A DNA stretch of 64,000 nt from Burkholderia stabilis (GTDB lineage Bacteria; Pseudomonadota; Gammaproteobacteria; Burkholderiales; Burkholderiaceae): assembly GCF_001742165.1 (NCBI RefSeq), contig NZ_CP016443.1, forward strand, positions 744,001-808,000, written 5' to 3'. A model generated the notes under the pieces. It made no database searches. It had not been told where the DNA came from and was given only the letters and a program-made list of their open reading frames with translations. Of the stretch, positions 24,186-32,567 are shown piece after piece. The first letter of the stretch is position 1. Each line of letters starts with the position of its first letter. A program made the position numbers and the translations under genes.

Positions 24186-25942
24186 GGTCGTACTCCGTCA
24201 AGTTCAGTCGTGGATGGCCGGGCTGCCCGGCCGCCGGCGTCGGCCGCCTGCGCGGCCAGGTGATCGGCGGCGATGATCCCGAAGGTCATCGCCGGACCGA
24301 GCGTCGAGCCCGCGCCGGGGTAGCTCGCGCCCATCATCGAAGCGCTGGTGTTGCCGATGGCGTAGAGGCCATCGATCGGCGTGCCGTCGCCGCGCAGCAC
24401 GCGGGCCTGCACGTCGGTGACGAGTCCGCCCTTCGTGCCGATGTCGCCCGCGTCGATCCGCACCGCGTAGAACGGCGCCTGGTCGACCGGCCCGAGGCAC
24501 GGGTTCGGCGTGTTCTGCGGATCGCCGTAGTACGTGTCGAAAGCGTTGTCGCCCTTGCCGAATTCGTCGTCGACGCCGGTGACCGCGTAGCGCGCCATGT
24601 CGCGCAGCGTGTCGCGCAGGCCGGCCGCGTCGACGCCGATCCGCGCGGCAAGCGCGTCGATCGTGTCGGCCTTCACGAGCACGTCGCGAAACGCTGCCGG
24701 AATCCGCGAATCGGGCATCATCGACGCCGGCATGATCGGGCCGCACGGGTATTTGCGGCGAAAGCGCGCGTCGAACACCATCCACGCAGGCACGCTGGCG
24801 CCGGTGCGCGCATGATCGCGATACATCGCCGGCACGAATTCGGAATACGGCGCGGCCTCGTTGACGAAGCGCTTGCCGAGACCGTTGACGATCACGCAGC
24901 CCGGCAGGTTGCGTTCGACGAACAGCGCGCGCTGCTTCTCCTCGCCCGCCACGCCGACCGTCGGCGCGCCCCACACGTGCTCCATCAGCGCCAGCGCGCC
25001 GCCGAGCCGGTGGCCTTCGGCGATCGCGTCGCCGGTGTTGGACGGCGGCGTCGCGCTCCATTGCGCCTGCGTCGGCTGCGGCAGGTAACGCTCGCGCATC
25101 GGCTGGTTGCGCTCGAAACCGCCCGCGCCGAGGATCACGCCACGCCGCGCGGCGATCGTCACGGGCTGCCCGAAGCGCTGCGCGCGCACGCCCGTCACGC
25201 GGCCGTCCACGTCGAGCAGGTCGCGCATCGGCGTGTCGAGCCACACCGGCACGTTGCGCTCGAGCAGCGCGTGGCGCAGCCCGCCGATCAGCGCGTTGCC
25301 GAGCGTCAGGCGCCGGTCGCGCCGCGTGCGGCGGCGCATCCCGAAGTCGAGCCAGTAGCGGCCGAACTGCGCGATCGCCAGCTTCATGAAGCCGGGCCCG
25401 CGCGAGAACAGCGTGTGCGCTTCCTTCGACGTCACCGCGACGCGCCCGCCGATCAGCGTGCCGGGCGACGGCGGCCGCAGCCGGTCGAACTCGTCGCCGA
25501 GCAGCCCGCCGTCGAACGGCAGCGGATCGAGCGCCCGATAACCGGGCATCGCGCCCGGCAGCTTCTGGAAATAGTCCGCGTACTTCGGCAGCGCCTGGTA
25601 GCGCACCGGCGTCTTCGATTCCAGGTAGCGCAGCATCTCCGGCGCGCGGTCGAGGTACGCGTCGAGCTTGTCGGGCGTCGACGCGCCGGCCACGCACGCG
25701 TCGATGTAGCGGCGCGCGGCCTCGCGCGTATCGGTCGCGCCGAGCTCGGCGATATGGTGATTGCACGGCACCCAGATGCCGCCGCCCGACACCGCCGACG
25801 TGCCGCCATACAGCCCCGTCTTCTCGATCACGACGACGGACAGGCCGCGGTCGGCCGCGCGGCACGCGGCGAGCAGCGCGCCCGCGCCGGAGCCGACCAC
25901 CACGACGTCGAACGTGTACTGCTGCGCTTGCGTGTCGTTCAT
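24182..25942 (-). CDS. kstD: 3-ketosteroid delta1-dehydrogenase-like flavoprotein
   Basis: A 586-residue FAD protein of the fumarate reductase/KstD family. The dinucleotide fold is VVVVGSGAGALLAACRAADRG (14-34), followed by VVIEKTGLYGGTSAVSGGGIW. A long catalytic domain contains YYGDPQNTPNPCLGP and APFYAVRI, where the Tyr corresponds to a proton-transfer Tyr of KstD. The C-terminal FAD part is GLYAIGNTSASMMGASYPGAGSTLGPAMTFG. KstD introduces the delta1 double bond that, with 9alpha-hydroxylation, opens ring B. The gap to hsaA upstream is 10 bp. A delta4-(5alpha)-dehydrogenase is a close alternative that sequence alone does not exclude. Confidence 0.88.
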   Translation of the reverse strand: MNDTQAQQYTFDVVVVGSGAGALLAACRAADRGLSVVVIEKTGLYGGTSAVSGGGIWVPCNHHIAELGATDTREAARRYIDACVAGASTPDKLDAYLDRAPEMLRYLESKTPVRYQALPKYADYFQKLPGAMPGYRALDPLPFDGGLLGDEFDRLRPPSPGTLIGGRVAVTSKEAHTLFSRGPGFMKLAIAQFGRYWLDFGMRRRTRRDRRLTLGNALIGGLRHALLERNVPVWLDTPMRDLLDVDGRVTGVRAQRFGQPVTIAARRGVILGAGGFERNQPMRERYLPQPTQAQWSATPPSNTGDAIAEGHRLGGALALMEHVWGAPTVGVAGEEKQRALFVERNLPGCVIVNGLGKRFVNEAAPYSEFVPAMYRDHARTGASVPAWMVFDARFRRKYPCGPIMPASMMPDSRIPAAFRDVLVKADTIDALAARIGVDAAGLRDTLRDMARYAVTGVDDEFGKGDNAFDTYYGDPQNTPNPCLGPVDQAPFYAVRIDAGDIGTKGGLVTDVQARVLRGDGTPIDGLYAIGNTSASMMGASYPGAGSTLGPAMTFGIIAADHLAAQAADAGGRAARPSTTELDGVRP

Positions 25943-25952
25943 CGTGGCCTCG

Positions 25953-27146
25953 TCAGATGAAGAAGTCGGTGTTCTCGCGACCGAGCATCACCGCGCCGAG
26001 GTTCTGGCCGAAGCGGTCCACGTTGTTCGCGTAGTGCGCGCGGGCCGCATGCAGGTCGAGGAAACGGCGCACCAGCGGATTGCGGTGATAGATGCCGTTG
26101 CCGCCCGCATAGCGCAGCAGCGTGTTCGCAGCCTGCGCGCAACGCTCGGCGACCTGCGCCGACTGGTAGCGGAAATGCACGCGCCGCTCGATCGACACGG
26201 CCGGACCGCCGGCGACCGACGCCATCAGTTCGGCGAAATTGCGCTTGAGCAGCACCTTCATCTCGTCGATCGCGACGGCCGCGTTCGCGCATGCGTTCTG
26301 CGCGCCCGGATCGTCGGTCGTTTTCGCGCCGCTGTTCGCGGACACCCGTGTGGCCGCATAACCGGTGAAATCGTCGAGCGCGCCCTGCAGCGCGCCGATG
26401 CACGACGTGCACACCGCGCGCACGAAGATCTGCGCGAACGGCAGCTTGAACAGCGGCGCGTCGTTGATTGCCAGGCCGGGGCTCGTACCCATCATCCCGT
26501 CGATCGCCTTGTGCGTGCGGTACGCGGGCACGAACACGTCGTCGACGACGATGTCGTGGCTGCCCGTCGCGCGCAGGCCGAGCACGTCCCAGTCCTGCTC
26601 GATCCGGTAGTCCGATTTCGGCAGCAGGAAGGTGCGGTATTCCGGCGGCTGGCCGGCAACGGCCGGCGGCACCAGCGCGCCGAGGAACACCCACTCGCAC
26701 AGTTCGCTGCCGCTCGAGAATTTCCAGTGGCCCGACAGGCGGAAGCCGCCGTCGACCGGCGTGACGCGGCCGACCGGCATGTAGGTCGACGCGATCAGCG
26801 TCGCCGGATCGTTGCCCCACACCTCCTGCTGCGCGCGCTCGTCGAACAGCGCGAGTTGCCAGTTGTGCACGCCGACGACGCCGTACACCCACGCGGTCGA
26901 CATGCAGCCGCGCGCGAGCGCCATCTGGATGTCGAAGAAGGTCTGCGGATCGAGCTCGTAGCCGCCGTAGCGCTTCGGTTGCAGCACCTTGAAGAAGCCG
27001 GCGGCCTGCATGTCGGCGATCGTCTCGGCCGGGATGCGGCCCTGCGCTTCGGCCTGCGCGGCGCGGCCGGCCAGCGTCGGCGCCAGTGCCTCGGCCCGCT
27101 CGATCAGCGTGGCGGCCAGTGCGTTCGTATCGTTGTCGCGATGCAC
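25953..27146 (-). CDS. hsaA: HsaA-like flavin-dependent monooxygenase
   Basis: A 397-residue acyl-CoA-dehydrogenase-fold monooxygenase (group D). Features are the N-terminal helical domain (AGFFKVLQPKRYGG), the middle beta domain (STYMPVGRVTPVDGGFRLSGHWKFSSGSELCEW, then LGLRATGSHDIVVDDVFVP) and a C-terminal helical domain with LLRYAGGNGIYHRNPLVRRF. It lacks the acyl-CoA dehydrogenase catalytic Glu pattern. HsaA, with HsaB, hydroxylates 3-HSA to the catechol opened by HsaC; the length is as in HsaA (about 394). ATG 27146 is preceded by a GGAG-type site. A dyad candidate lies 130 bp upstream, suggesting a second promoter inside the block. Confidence 0.88.
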   Translation of the reverse strand: MHRDNDTNALAATLIERAEALAPTLAGRAAQAEAQGRIPAETIADMQAAGFFKVLQPKRYGGYELDPQTFFDIQMALARGCMSTAWVYGVVGVHNWQLALFDERAQQEVWGNDPATLIASTYMPVGRVTPVDGGFRLSGHWKFSSGSELCEWVFLGALVPPAVAGQPPEYRTFLLPKSDYRIEQDWDVLGLRATGSHDIVVDDVFVPAYRTHKAIDGMMGTSPGLAINDAPLFKLPFAQIFVRAVCTSCIGALQGALDDFTGYAATRVSANSGAKTTDDPGAQNACANAAVAIDEMKVLLKRNFAELMASVAGGPAVSIERRVHFRYQSAQVAERCAQAANTLLRYAGGNGIYHRNPLVRRFLDLHAARAHYANNVDRFGQNLGAVMLGRENTDFFI

Positions 27147-27312
27147 GAATGTCTCCTGTGGAACGGAGCGCGCGCCGCGGCGCCTGCTCCGGTCTCTCTC
27201 AAAGTTGTTCGTCGCGGCCCGCGCCGCGAGCGATGGGTCCTGCCGCCGATGGTCGGCGTCGCGCGGCCGCGCCGCATCGTCCGAAGGGACGACGGGCGCG
27301 GCCCTGCCCGCC
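27147..27312 (-). promoter_or_regulatory. hsaA upstream region with dyad operator candidate 2
   Basis: Between the LLM gene and hsaA. The dyad TCGTCC-GAAG-GGACGA (27277-27292) has perfect 6-bp arms and matches the hsaC-upstream element at 15 of 18 positions when CA is included. No clear sigma70 boxes were found, so an activator-dependent promoter is possible. Confidence 0.5.
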
Positions 27313-28452
27313 TTATGCGCAGGCCCGTTCCTTCTCCTTGTTGAAGAACGGGATCACGTGCTCGCCGATGTTGCGGATCGTCTCCATCTGCGCTTCGTGC
27401 GGCACCGTGCCCATCTGGCACAGGAACAGCACTTCGTCGACACCCGCTTCCTGCAGGCGGCCGACGTAGCCGATGCAGTCGTCCACCGTGCCGTACGCGT
27501 GGTTCGGGTTCATCATCGCGAGGGCCGGGTCGGCGAAGTTCACGACGACCTCCTCGGACGCGAAGCGCGAGCGGATCACCATCTCGCCGGTGTCGGCCTG
27601 CACGAGGTCGTCGCCCCACTTCGCCGGGTCCGGACGCTCGCCGCCCGTGTACCAGTACGCGAGCGATTCCATGAAGTAGCGCTGGCCGCGGATGCCGATC
27701 TTGCGGGCGGCCTGGCCGTCAGCCATCACGACCGTCGGGCACAGCGCCGCGAGGTGCTGGGTCGGGCGGAAGCCGACCTGATCTTCCGGCTTGCGGTTCG
27801 CCCATGCTTCGCGGTAAACCGCGTTCTTCTTCGCGACTTCGTCCGGGCCGCCGAAACCGAGCACGAGCGCGCCCATGCCGCGCTGGCCGGCGCGCAGCAG
27901 CGCGTCGGTGTTGGTACACGCGAGGTACATCGGCGGGTGCGGGTCCTGGAACGGCTTCGGGTGAATCGGGCGCTTCGGGATCTTGATGTACTTGCCGTCG
28001 TGCTCGATCTCGTCCTGCACGAACATCTTCGGCACGAGGTACATCGATTCGTCGATCATCGGCTGCAGTTCGTTGAGGTCGTAGCCGAATGCGCCCGCTT
28101 CCTGCTGGCTGCCGCCCTTGCCGACGCCGAAATGCACGCGGCCGCCCGACAGGATGTCGAGCAGCGCGACGCGCTCCGCGACCTTGATCGGATGGTTCAT
28201 CGCCGGCGGCAGGCACACGACGCCGTGGCCGAGGCCGATGCGCGTCGTGCGGCCGGCCAGGTACGCAAGGAAGGTTTCGGGCGCGCTCATGTGCGCATAG
28301 TTGGTCAGCGACGTGTGCTCCACGCACCAGATCGTGTCGAAGCCGACCTGTTCGGCGAGCAGCGCCTGTTCGACCGTCTCCTTGAACACCCGGTGGTCGC
28401 CCTCGCGCGACGCGTCGGTGGTCTGGGCTTCGTAGATAAGGGAAAACTTCAT
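27313..28452 (-). CDS. LLM-class flavin-dependent monooxygenase
   Basis: A 379-residue luciferase-like TIM-barrel protein. It begins KFSLIYEAQTT and has the flavin-site regions VEHTSLTNYAHMSAPETFLAYLAGRT, GHGVVCLPPAMNHPIKVAERVALLDILSGGRVHFGVGKG and LVLGFGGPDE. The family uses FMNH2 or F420H2 for oxygenation, including Baeyer-Villiger and aldehyde oxidations. It heads block 2, 166 bp upstream of hsaA, with the shared regulatory motif before it. No LLM enzyme belongs to the canonical steroid route I know, so it may handle a side chain or a special ring substituent, perhaps with HsaB as reductase. ATG 28452 starts the first barrel strand. Confidence 0.88.
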   Translation of the reverse strand: MKFSLIYEAQTTDASREGDHRVFKETVEQALLAEQVGFDTIWCVEHTSLTNYAHMSAPETFLAYLAGRTTRIGLGHGVVCLPPAMNHPIKVAERVALLDILSGGRVHFGVGKGGSQQEAGAFGYDLNELQPMIDESMYLVPKMFVQDEIEHDGKYIKIPKRPIHPKPFQDPHPPMYLACTNTDALLRAGQRGMGALVLGFGGPDEVAKKNAVYREAWANRKPEDQVGFRPTQHLAALCPTVVMADGQAARKIGIRGQRYFMESLAYWYTGGERPDPAKWGDDLVQADTGEMVIRSRFASEEVVVNFADPALAMMNPNHAYGTVDDCIGYVGRLQEAGVDEVLFLCQMGTVPHEAQMETIRNIGEHVIPFFNKEKERACA

Positions 28453-28565
28453 TGCGTGCGTCTCCATGTATGTTGGACGAGTCGGGGTCGCGCAGGCCGC
28501 CCGCACGATACGGACGAATAGCGACGGTCCACGAATGGGAGTGTCGGCGCGCGGGCGGCGGCAGG

Positions 28566-28583
28566 CATCGTCTGTTTGGAGTA
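28566..28583. promoter_or_regulatory. operator candidate 3 (LLM gene / VOC gene divergent region)
   Basis: CATCGTCTGTTTGGA at 28566-28580 differs at one base from the hsaC-upstream element CATCGTCTGTTGGGA; the second arm here is degenerate (GAGTA). It lies 114 bp from the LLM start and about 130 bp from the divergent VOC gene, so one bound regulator could serve both. Confidence 0.5.
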
Positions 28584-28712
28584 ACGGGGTACGTGCGGGA
28601 ACAGAGGGGTTTCACGGTCATCCGATCGGACTGCGTGAGCACGCGAACGGCGCGCTAGCATCGACGGGCGGCGCGTTGCACGCCGCCCACATCAAGACAA
28701 GGGAGAACCGGG

Positions 28713-29063
28713 ATGAAGGTATCGATGCTGCTGTATCCGGTCGACGACATCGACACGGCGTTGCCGCTGTTCGTCGACGGGCTGGGCCTGAACGTGAAGT
28801 TCCGCGACGGCGACCGCTATTGCGCGCTCGACGGCGGGCCGCTGACGATCGCGCTGGTCGCAGGCGACGAGCAGATCGTCGAGCGCGCGGCGCTCACGCT
28901 GCGTGTCGACGAGGACGACGATCTCTATGCGGCGATGGCGCGGGTCGTGAAGGCCGGCGCGTCGGTGCGCGTGCCCATTCAGGCCGGGCCGCACGAATAC
29001 CGCGCGGTGCTGGAGGACAAGAACGGCGCACTGCTCGTGATTTCGCAGAAACGGGCCGCATGA
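28713..29063 (+). CDS. VOC (glyoxalase/bleomycin resistance) family protein
   Basis: A 116-residue single VOC module: KVSMLLYPVDDIDTALPLFVDGLGLNVKFRDGDRY is the first beta-alpha-beta-beta unit and YRAVLEDKNGALLVI ends the second. It is too short for a two-domain dioxygenase, and would form a dimer. GGGAGAAC precedes the ATG. It is divergent from block 2 with a shared regulatory gap, so co-regulation with steroid genes is possible. No metal-ligand triad of dioxygenases is obvious, and the role is unknown. Confidence 0.82.
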   Translation: MKVSMLLYPVDDIDTALPLFVDGLGLNVKFRDGDRYCALDGGPLTIALVAGDEQIVERAALTLRVDEDDDLYAAMARVVKAGASVRVPIQAGPHEYRAVLEDKNGALLVISQKRAA

Positions 29064-29228
29064 CGCGGCGCAGCGCGCGGCCGTGCGGGGCCGTGCGTCA
29101 TGCCACCGTTGGCCTGCCATCAGGCCGGGCCCCTTCGAACGGCTTCCCGACGACCGGCGGAATCGGTACCATCGAACGCCTGAAGACCGGCACCACGCCG
29201 GTCCGGCCGTCGCACCACGCCTTTCGTC

Positions 29229-30617
29229 ATGTCCCGGGAACCCACTCACTCCGCGCTGCTCTGGATCGTCGCCGCTGCATTCTTCATGCAGTCGCTCGAC
29301 ACGACGATCGTCAACACCGCGCTGCCTTCGATCGCGCAAAGCCTGCATGCGTCGCCGCTCGCGATGCAGCCCGTCGTGGTCGCCTACACGCTGATGATGG
29401 CGATGCTCACGCCGGCGTCCGGCTGGCTCGCCGACCGGTTCGGCACGCGCCGCGTGTTTTCGGTCGCCATTCTCGTCTTCGTGCTCGCGTCGATCGGTTG
29501 CGCGGCGTCGCATACGCTCGGCCAGCTCGTGGCTGCGCGCGCCGTGCAGGGCATCGGCGGCTCGATGCTGCTGCCGATCGGGCGACTCGCCGTGCTGCGC
29601 CGCGTGCCGGGCGAACAATACGTGGCGGCGATCGCGTTCGTGTCGATCGCCGGCCAGCTCGGCCCGATCGTCGGGCCGACGCTCGGCGGCTGGCTCACGC
29701 AGGCGATTTCGTGGCACTGGGTGTTCATCGTCAACGTGCCGGTCGGCGCGATCGGCTTCGCCGCCGTGCAGCGCTACCTGCCGCACGACCAGGCGAAGCA
29801 GCCGCCGCCGTTCGACTTCGTCGGCTGTGCGCTGCTGTCGGTCGCGATGATCGCGCTGTCGCTCGCGATCGACCCGCCGATGCCCGCGCATCGCGCCGCG
29901 TGGGCGGCCGGCCTCGCCGCGGCCGGCTTCGCGAGCGCGCTCGCCTACCTGCCGCACGCGCGGCGGCGTGCGCAGCCGCTGTTCCGGCTCGGGCTGTTTC
30001 GCGAGCCGAATTTCGGTTCGGGGCTGCTCGGCAACCTGCTGTGCCGAATCGGCACGAGTTCGGTGCCGTTCATGCTGCCGCTGCTGATGCAGGTGCAGCT
30101 CGGCTATTCGCCGCTGAAATCGGGCCTGATGATGCTGCCGGCCGCGATCGCGGGCGTCATCGCGAAACGCTGGATCGCGCCGCTCGTGAAGCGCTTCGGC
30201 TACGCGGCGTTTCTCGTCGTGAATACGGGGATCGTCGGGTGTGCGATCGCGGGGTTCGCGTTCGTATCGGCGCGGCCCGCGCCGGTGCTGGAGATCGTGC
30301 TGCTGGTGGTGTTCGGCGCCGCGAACTCGATGCAGTTCGCGGCGATGAACGGCGTGACGCTCAAGGGGCTGTCGCATGCCGACGCGGGCAGCGGCAACAG
30401 CCTGTTCACGATGATGCAGATGCTGGCGATGGGGCTCGGCGTGTCGATCGGCGGCGGGCTCGTGAATCTGTTCGCCGCCTATCGGGGCTCGATGGCGCAC
30501 GGCTTCATGCTGTCGTTCGCCTGCATGGGCGTGGTCACGTTGCTGTCGTCCGTCGTGTTCCGGCGGATCGATACGGTCGCGCCGCCGCAAGCAGCGGCGT
30601 CGCGACCGGCCGCATGA
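29229..30617 (+). CDS. DHA2-family (EmrB/QacA) drug:H+ antiporter
   Basis: A 462-residue major facilitator with about 14 hydrophobic segments. It has the motif GWLADRFGTRRVF in loop 2-3 and the antiporter motif C region (GQLGPIVGPTLGGWL at about 140-154), both typical of EmrB/QacA-type exporters. The N-terminus FFMQSLDTTIVNTALPSIAQSL is the usual DHA2 helix 1. It converges with the DUF4377 lipoprotein (9-bp gap). No membrane-fusion partner is adjacent. It could export toxic hydrophobics, including steroids, but this is not shown. Confidence 0.9.
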   Translation: MSREPTHSALLWIVAAAFFMQSLDTTIVNTALPSIAQSLHASPLAMQPVVVAYTLMMAMLTPASGWLADRFGTRRVFSVAILVFVLASIGCAASHTLGQLVAARAVQGIGGSMLLPIGRLAVLRRVPGEQYVAAIAFVSIAGQLGPIVGPTLGGWLTQAISWHWVFIVNVPVGAIGFAAVQRYLPHDQAKQPPPFDFVGCALLSVAMIALSLAIDPPMPAHRAAWAAGLAAAGFASALAYLPHARRRAQPLFRLGLFREPNFGSGLLGNLLCRIGTSSVPFMLPLLMQVQLGYSPLKSGLMMLPAAIAGVIAKRWIAPLVKRFGYAAFLVVNTGIVGCAIAGFAFVSARPAPVLEIVLLVVFGAANSMQFAAMNGVTLKGLSHADAGSGNSLFTMMQMLAMGLGVSIGGGLVNLFAAYRGSMAHGFMLSFACMGVVTLLSSVVFRRIDTVAPPQAAASRPAA

Positions 30618-30626
30618 GCCCGCGCG

Positions 30627-31007
30627 TCAGTTCGCCGGGCGGCGCTCGACGACGCGCTTGAGCACCCAGCGGATCGACGAACCGTCGGCCGGCGGCTGCG
30701 CAACGTGGTATTCGTCGATTTCGAGCGTGTACAGGTAACCGGGCTGGTACGCGAAGCCTTCGATGCCCGCGTACCACAGGCTCCACGGCTCGCTCGGGCT
30801 GTTGCGCACCTGCAGGCATTCCATCGGCGCGACGCCCGTGCAGCGCGCGGATTGCGGTGCGACATAGACGGTCTTGGTCACCGGCCGGCCGTCGGCCGGG
30901 CGCGCCGCGTTCGGCGCCGTGGCAGCCGCGTCGGTCTGGCATCCGGCGAGGAGCGTACTGCCGGCAATGACGGCGGCGCCGAGCAGCGTTCTGGTTTGAC
31001 GAATCAT
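30627..31007 (-). CDS. DUF4377-containing lipoprotein
   Basis: A 126-residue lipoprotein with signal peptide and lipobox (STLLAGC, Cys23). A DUF4377-like domain follows: ARCTGVAPMECLQVR, then WSLWYAGIEGFAYQPGYLYTLEI and a final VLKRVVERR strand. The family is found in periplasmic or surface lipoproteins, often next to heat-shock-type HslJ domains, with no defined enzyme activity. It stands alone on the minus strand, upstream of the divergent LuxR gene. Confidence 0.82.
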   Translation of the reverse strand: MIRQTRTLLGAAVIAGSTLLAGCQTDAAATAPNAARPADGRPVTKTVYVAPQSARCTGVAPMECLQVRNSPSEPWSLWYAGIEGFAYQPGYLYTLEIDEYHVAQPPADGSSIRWVLKRVVERRPAN

Positions 31008-31231
31008 CTGATGTTCCTCTGGAAGCGTTGGAGGGGCGATTAGACGATCAGGGCGGCGAGAAAGTTCACAAATACCTTACAAAAGACGATCCGCCACCCT
31101 CATTCGTGCGATGTGACGCGCACGCCGACACGTTACCGTGTTCCGGTTCAGCCGCGCGCATCGCCGCCGGCGGTCCGCACGTGCACGCCGGGCGCCTCGC
31201 GACCCGCCGGCCGCAACAGGAGACAACCCGA

Positions 31232-32407
31232 ATGACCACGGCGCCCCCGGCCCTTCCGCCGCACCTTGCCCAATCGAAGCTGACGCTCGAGCAGTTCGAC
31301 GCGATGCTCGCGACAATCTACGAGGGGCCGCTGGAAGACGTGCCGTGGGGCGGCGCGCTGGAGCAGATCCGCGTGCACCTGCAGGCGAACTACGTGACGA
31401 TGATCCTGCGCTGGCCGGCCAGCGGCCACGCGGGGCTGATGATCAATGCGTCCGAGCACAGTGCGCCGCTGCCGGGCGTCGCGTCGTACAACCACTACTA
31501 TTACGCGCTCGATCCGTTCGTGAACCTGCCGACCGATCGCGTCGTCACCGTCGACGAGCTGCTCGGCGTGGGCGTCTGGCGCGGCAGCACCATGTATCGC
31601 GAGTTCATGGAACCGCACGACGTCGGCTACCTGATGGGCGCCGACCTGCGCACGCACGACGGCGTCGAATGCCGTTTCCGCGTGTGCCGCCCGCATCGCG
31701 GCGACGCGTTCTCGGCGACCGACAAGGCGGCCTGCAATGCGCTGCTGCCGCACCTGAAGCGCGCGGTGCGGCTGCACGCGAAGTTCGGGATGGTCGAATC
31801 CGAGCGCACGCTGTACGCGAGCGCCATCGACCGCATGCTCGTCGGCACCGCGATTCTCGACGAGCGCGGCGCGATCATGAAGACCAATTCCGTCGCGGAC
31901 GAGATCTTCGCCGAATGCGACGGCCTGCGCGTGCGCGGCGGCGCGCTCGAAGCGTCGTATCCGCTGGAAGACCGCAAGCTGCAGAAGATGATCCGGCAGG
32001 TGCTCGCGGAACGCGCGGGCGGCATGCCGACGCTCGTGCAGGCGATCGCGGTGCCGCGCCCGTCCGGCAAGCCGCGGCTCGGCGTGCTGATCCGCGCGGT
32101 CCCGTTGAGCGAATGGTCGGAGGACAATCCGCGCCGGCCGGCGTGCGCGGTGTTCATTCGCGACGCCGAGCGCAAGTCGCAGGCGTCGCACGACATCGTG
32201 CGCAAGCTGTTCGACCTCACGCCGGCCGAAACCGCGCTGGCGCTCGCGCTCGTCAACGGGCAGACGCTCGAGGAAGCCGCCGACGCGCTCGCGATCAGCA
32301 AGAACACCGCGCGCTCGCATTTGCGCGCGATTTTTTCGAAGACGGGGGTGACGCGGCAGGCGACGCTGGTGCGGACGTTGTTGAACAGTGTGTTGTCGTT
32401 GGGGTGA
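31232..32407 (+). CDS. LuxR-family transcriptional regulator
   Basis: A 391-residue regulator. The N-terminal 190 residues form a PAS/autoinducer-like sensory region (VTMILRWPASGHAGLMIN, then YYYALDPFVNLP). A second PAS-like segment covers about 200-320 (RMLVGTAILDERGAIMKTN). The C-terminal LuxR-type helix-turn-helix is LTPAETALALALVNGQTLEEAADALAISKNTARSHLRAIFSKTG (about 335-378). ATG 31232 has AGGAG ten bases upstream. The layout resembles TeiR, the LuxR-type testosterone-inducible regulator of Comamonas (from memory). It is 2.8 kb from the steroid operon and the only regulator near it, so it is a candidate steroid activator. This is inference. Confidence 0.87.
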   Translation: MTTAPPALPPHLAQSKLTLEQFDAMLATIYEGPLEDVPWGGALEQIRVHLQANYVTMILRWPASGHAGLMINASEHSAPLPGVASYNHYYYALDPFVNLPTDRVVTVDELLGVGVWRGSTMYREFMEPHDVGYLMGADLRTHDGVECRFRVCRPHRGDAFSATDKAACNALLPHLKRAVRLHAKFGMVESERTLYASAIDRMLVGTAILDERGAIMKTNSVADEIFAECDGLRVRGGALEASYPLEDRKLQKMIRQVLAERAGGMPTLVQAIAVPRPSGKPRLGVLIRAVPLSEWSEDNPRRPACAVFIRDAERKSQASHDIVRKLFDLTPAETALALALVNGQTLEEAADALAISKNTARSHLRAIFSKTGVTRQATLVRTLLNSVLSLG

Positions 32408-32567
32408 TGCGCTCGTCGCGCGGCCATCTCGCCGGCAAATTGATCGCGAGCGACCGCACATTCACCGCATGACGATCGTGTACCATCGGCGCTTCCCGTT
32501 ACGCTTCGTCGCGCTGCGTTCGTCCGCCTGACCACACACACGCGGCACGCACTGCGCTCTCCATTGC

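Noticed and set aside
28466..30661. Open frame of 731 codons on the plus strand over the VOC and MFS genes
   Set aside because: It is an alternate frame of two well-supported genes and its product is low-complexity Arg/Ala-rich.
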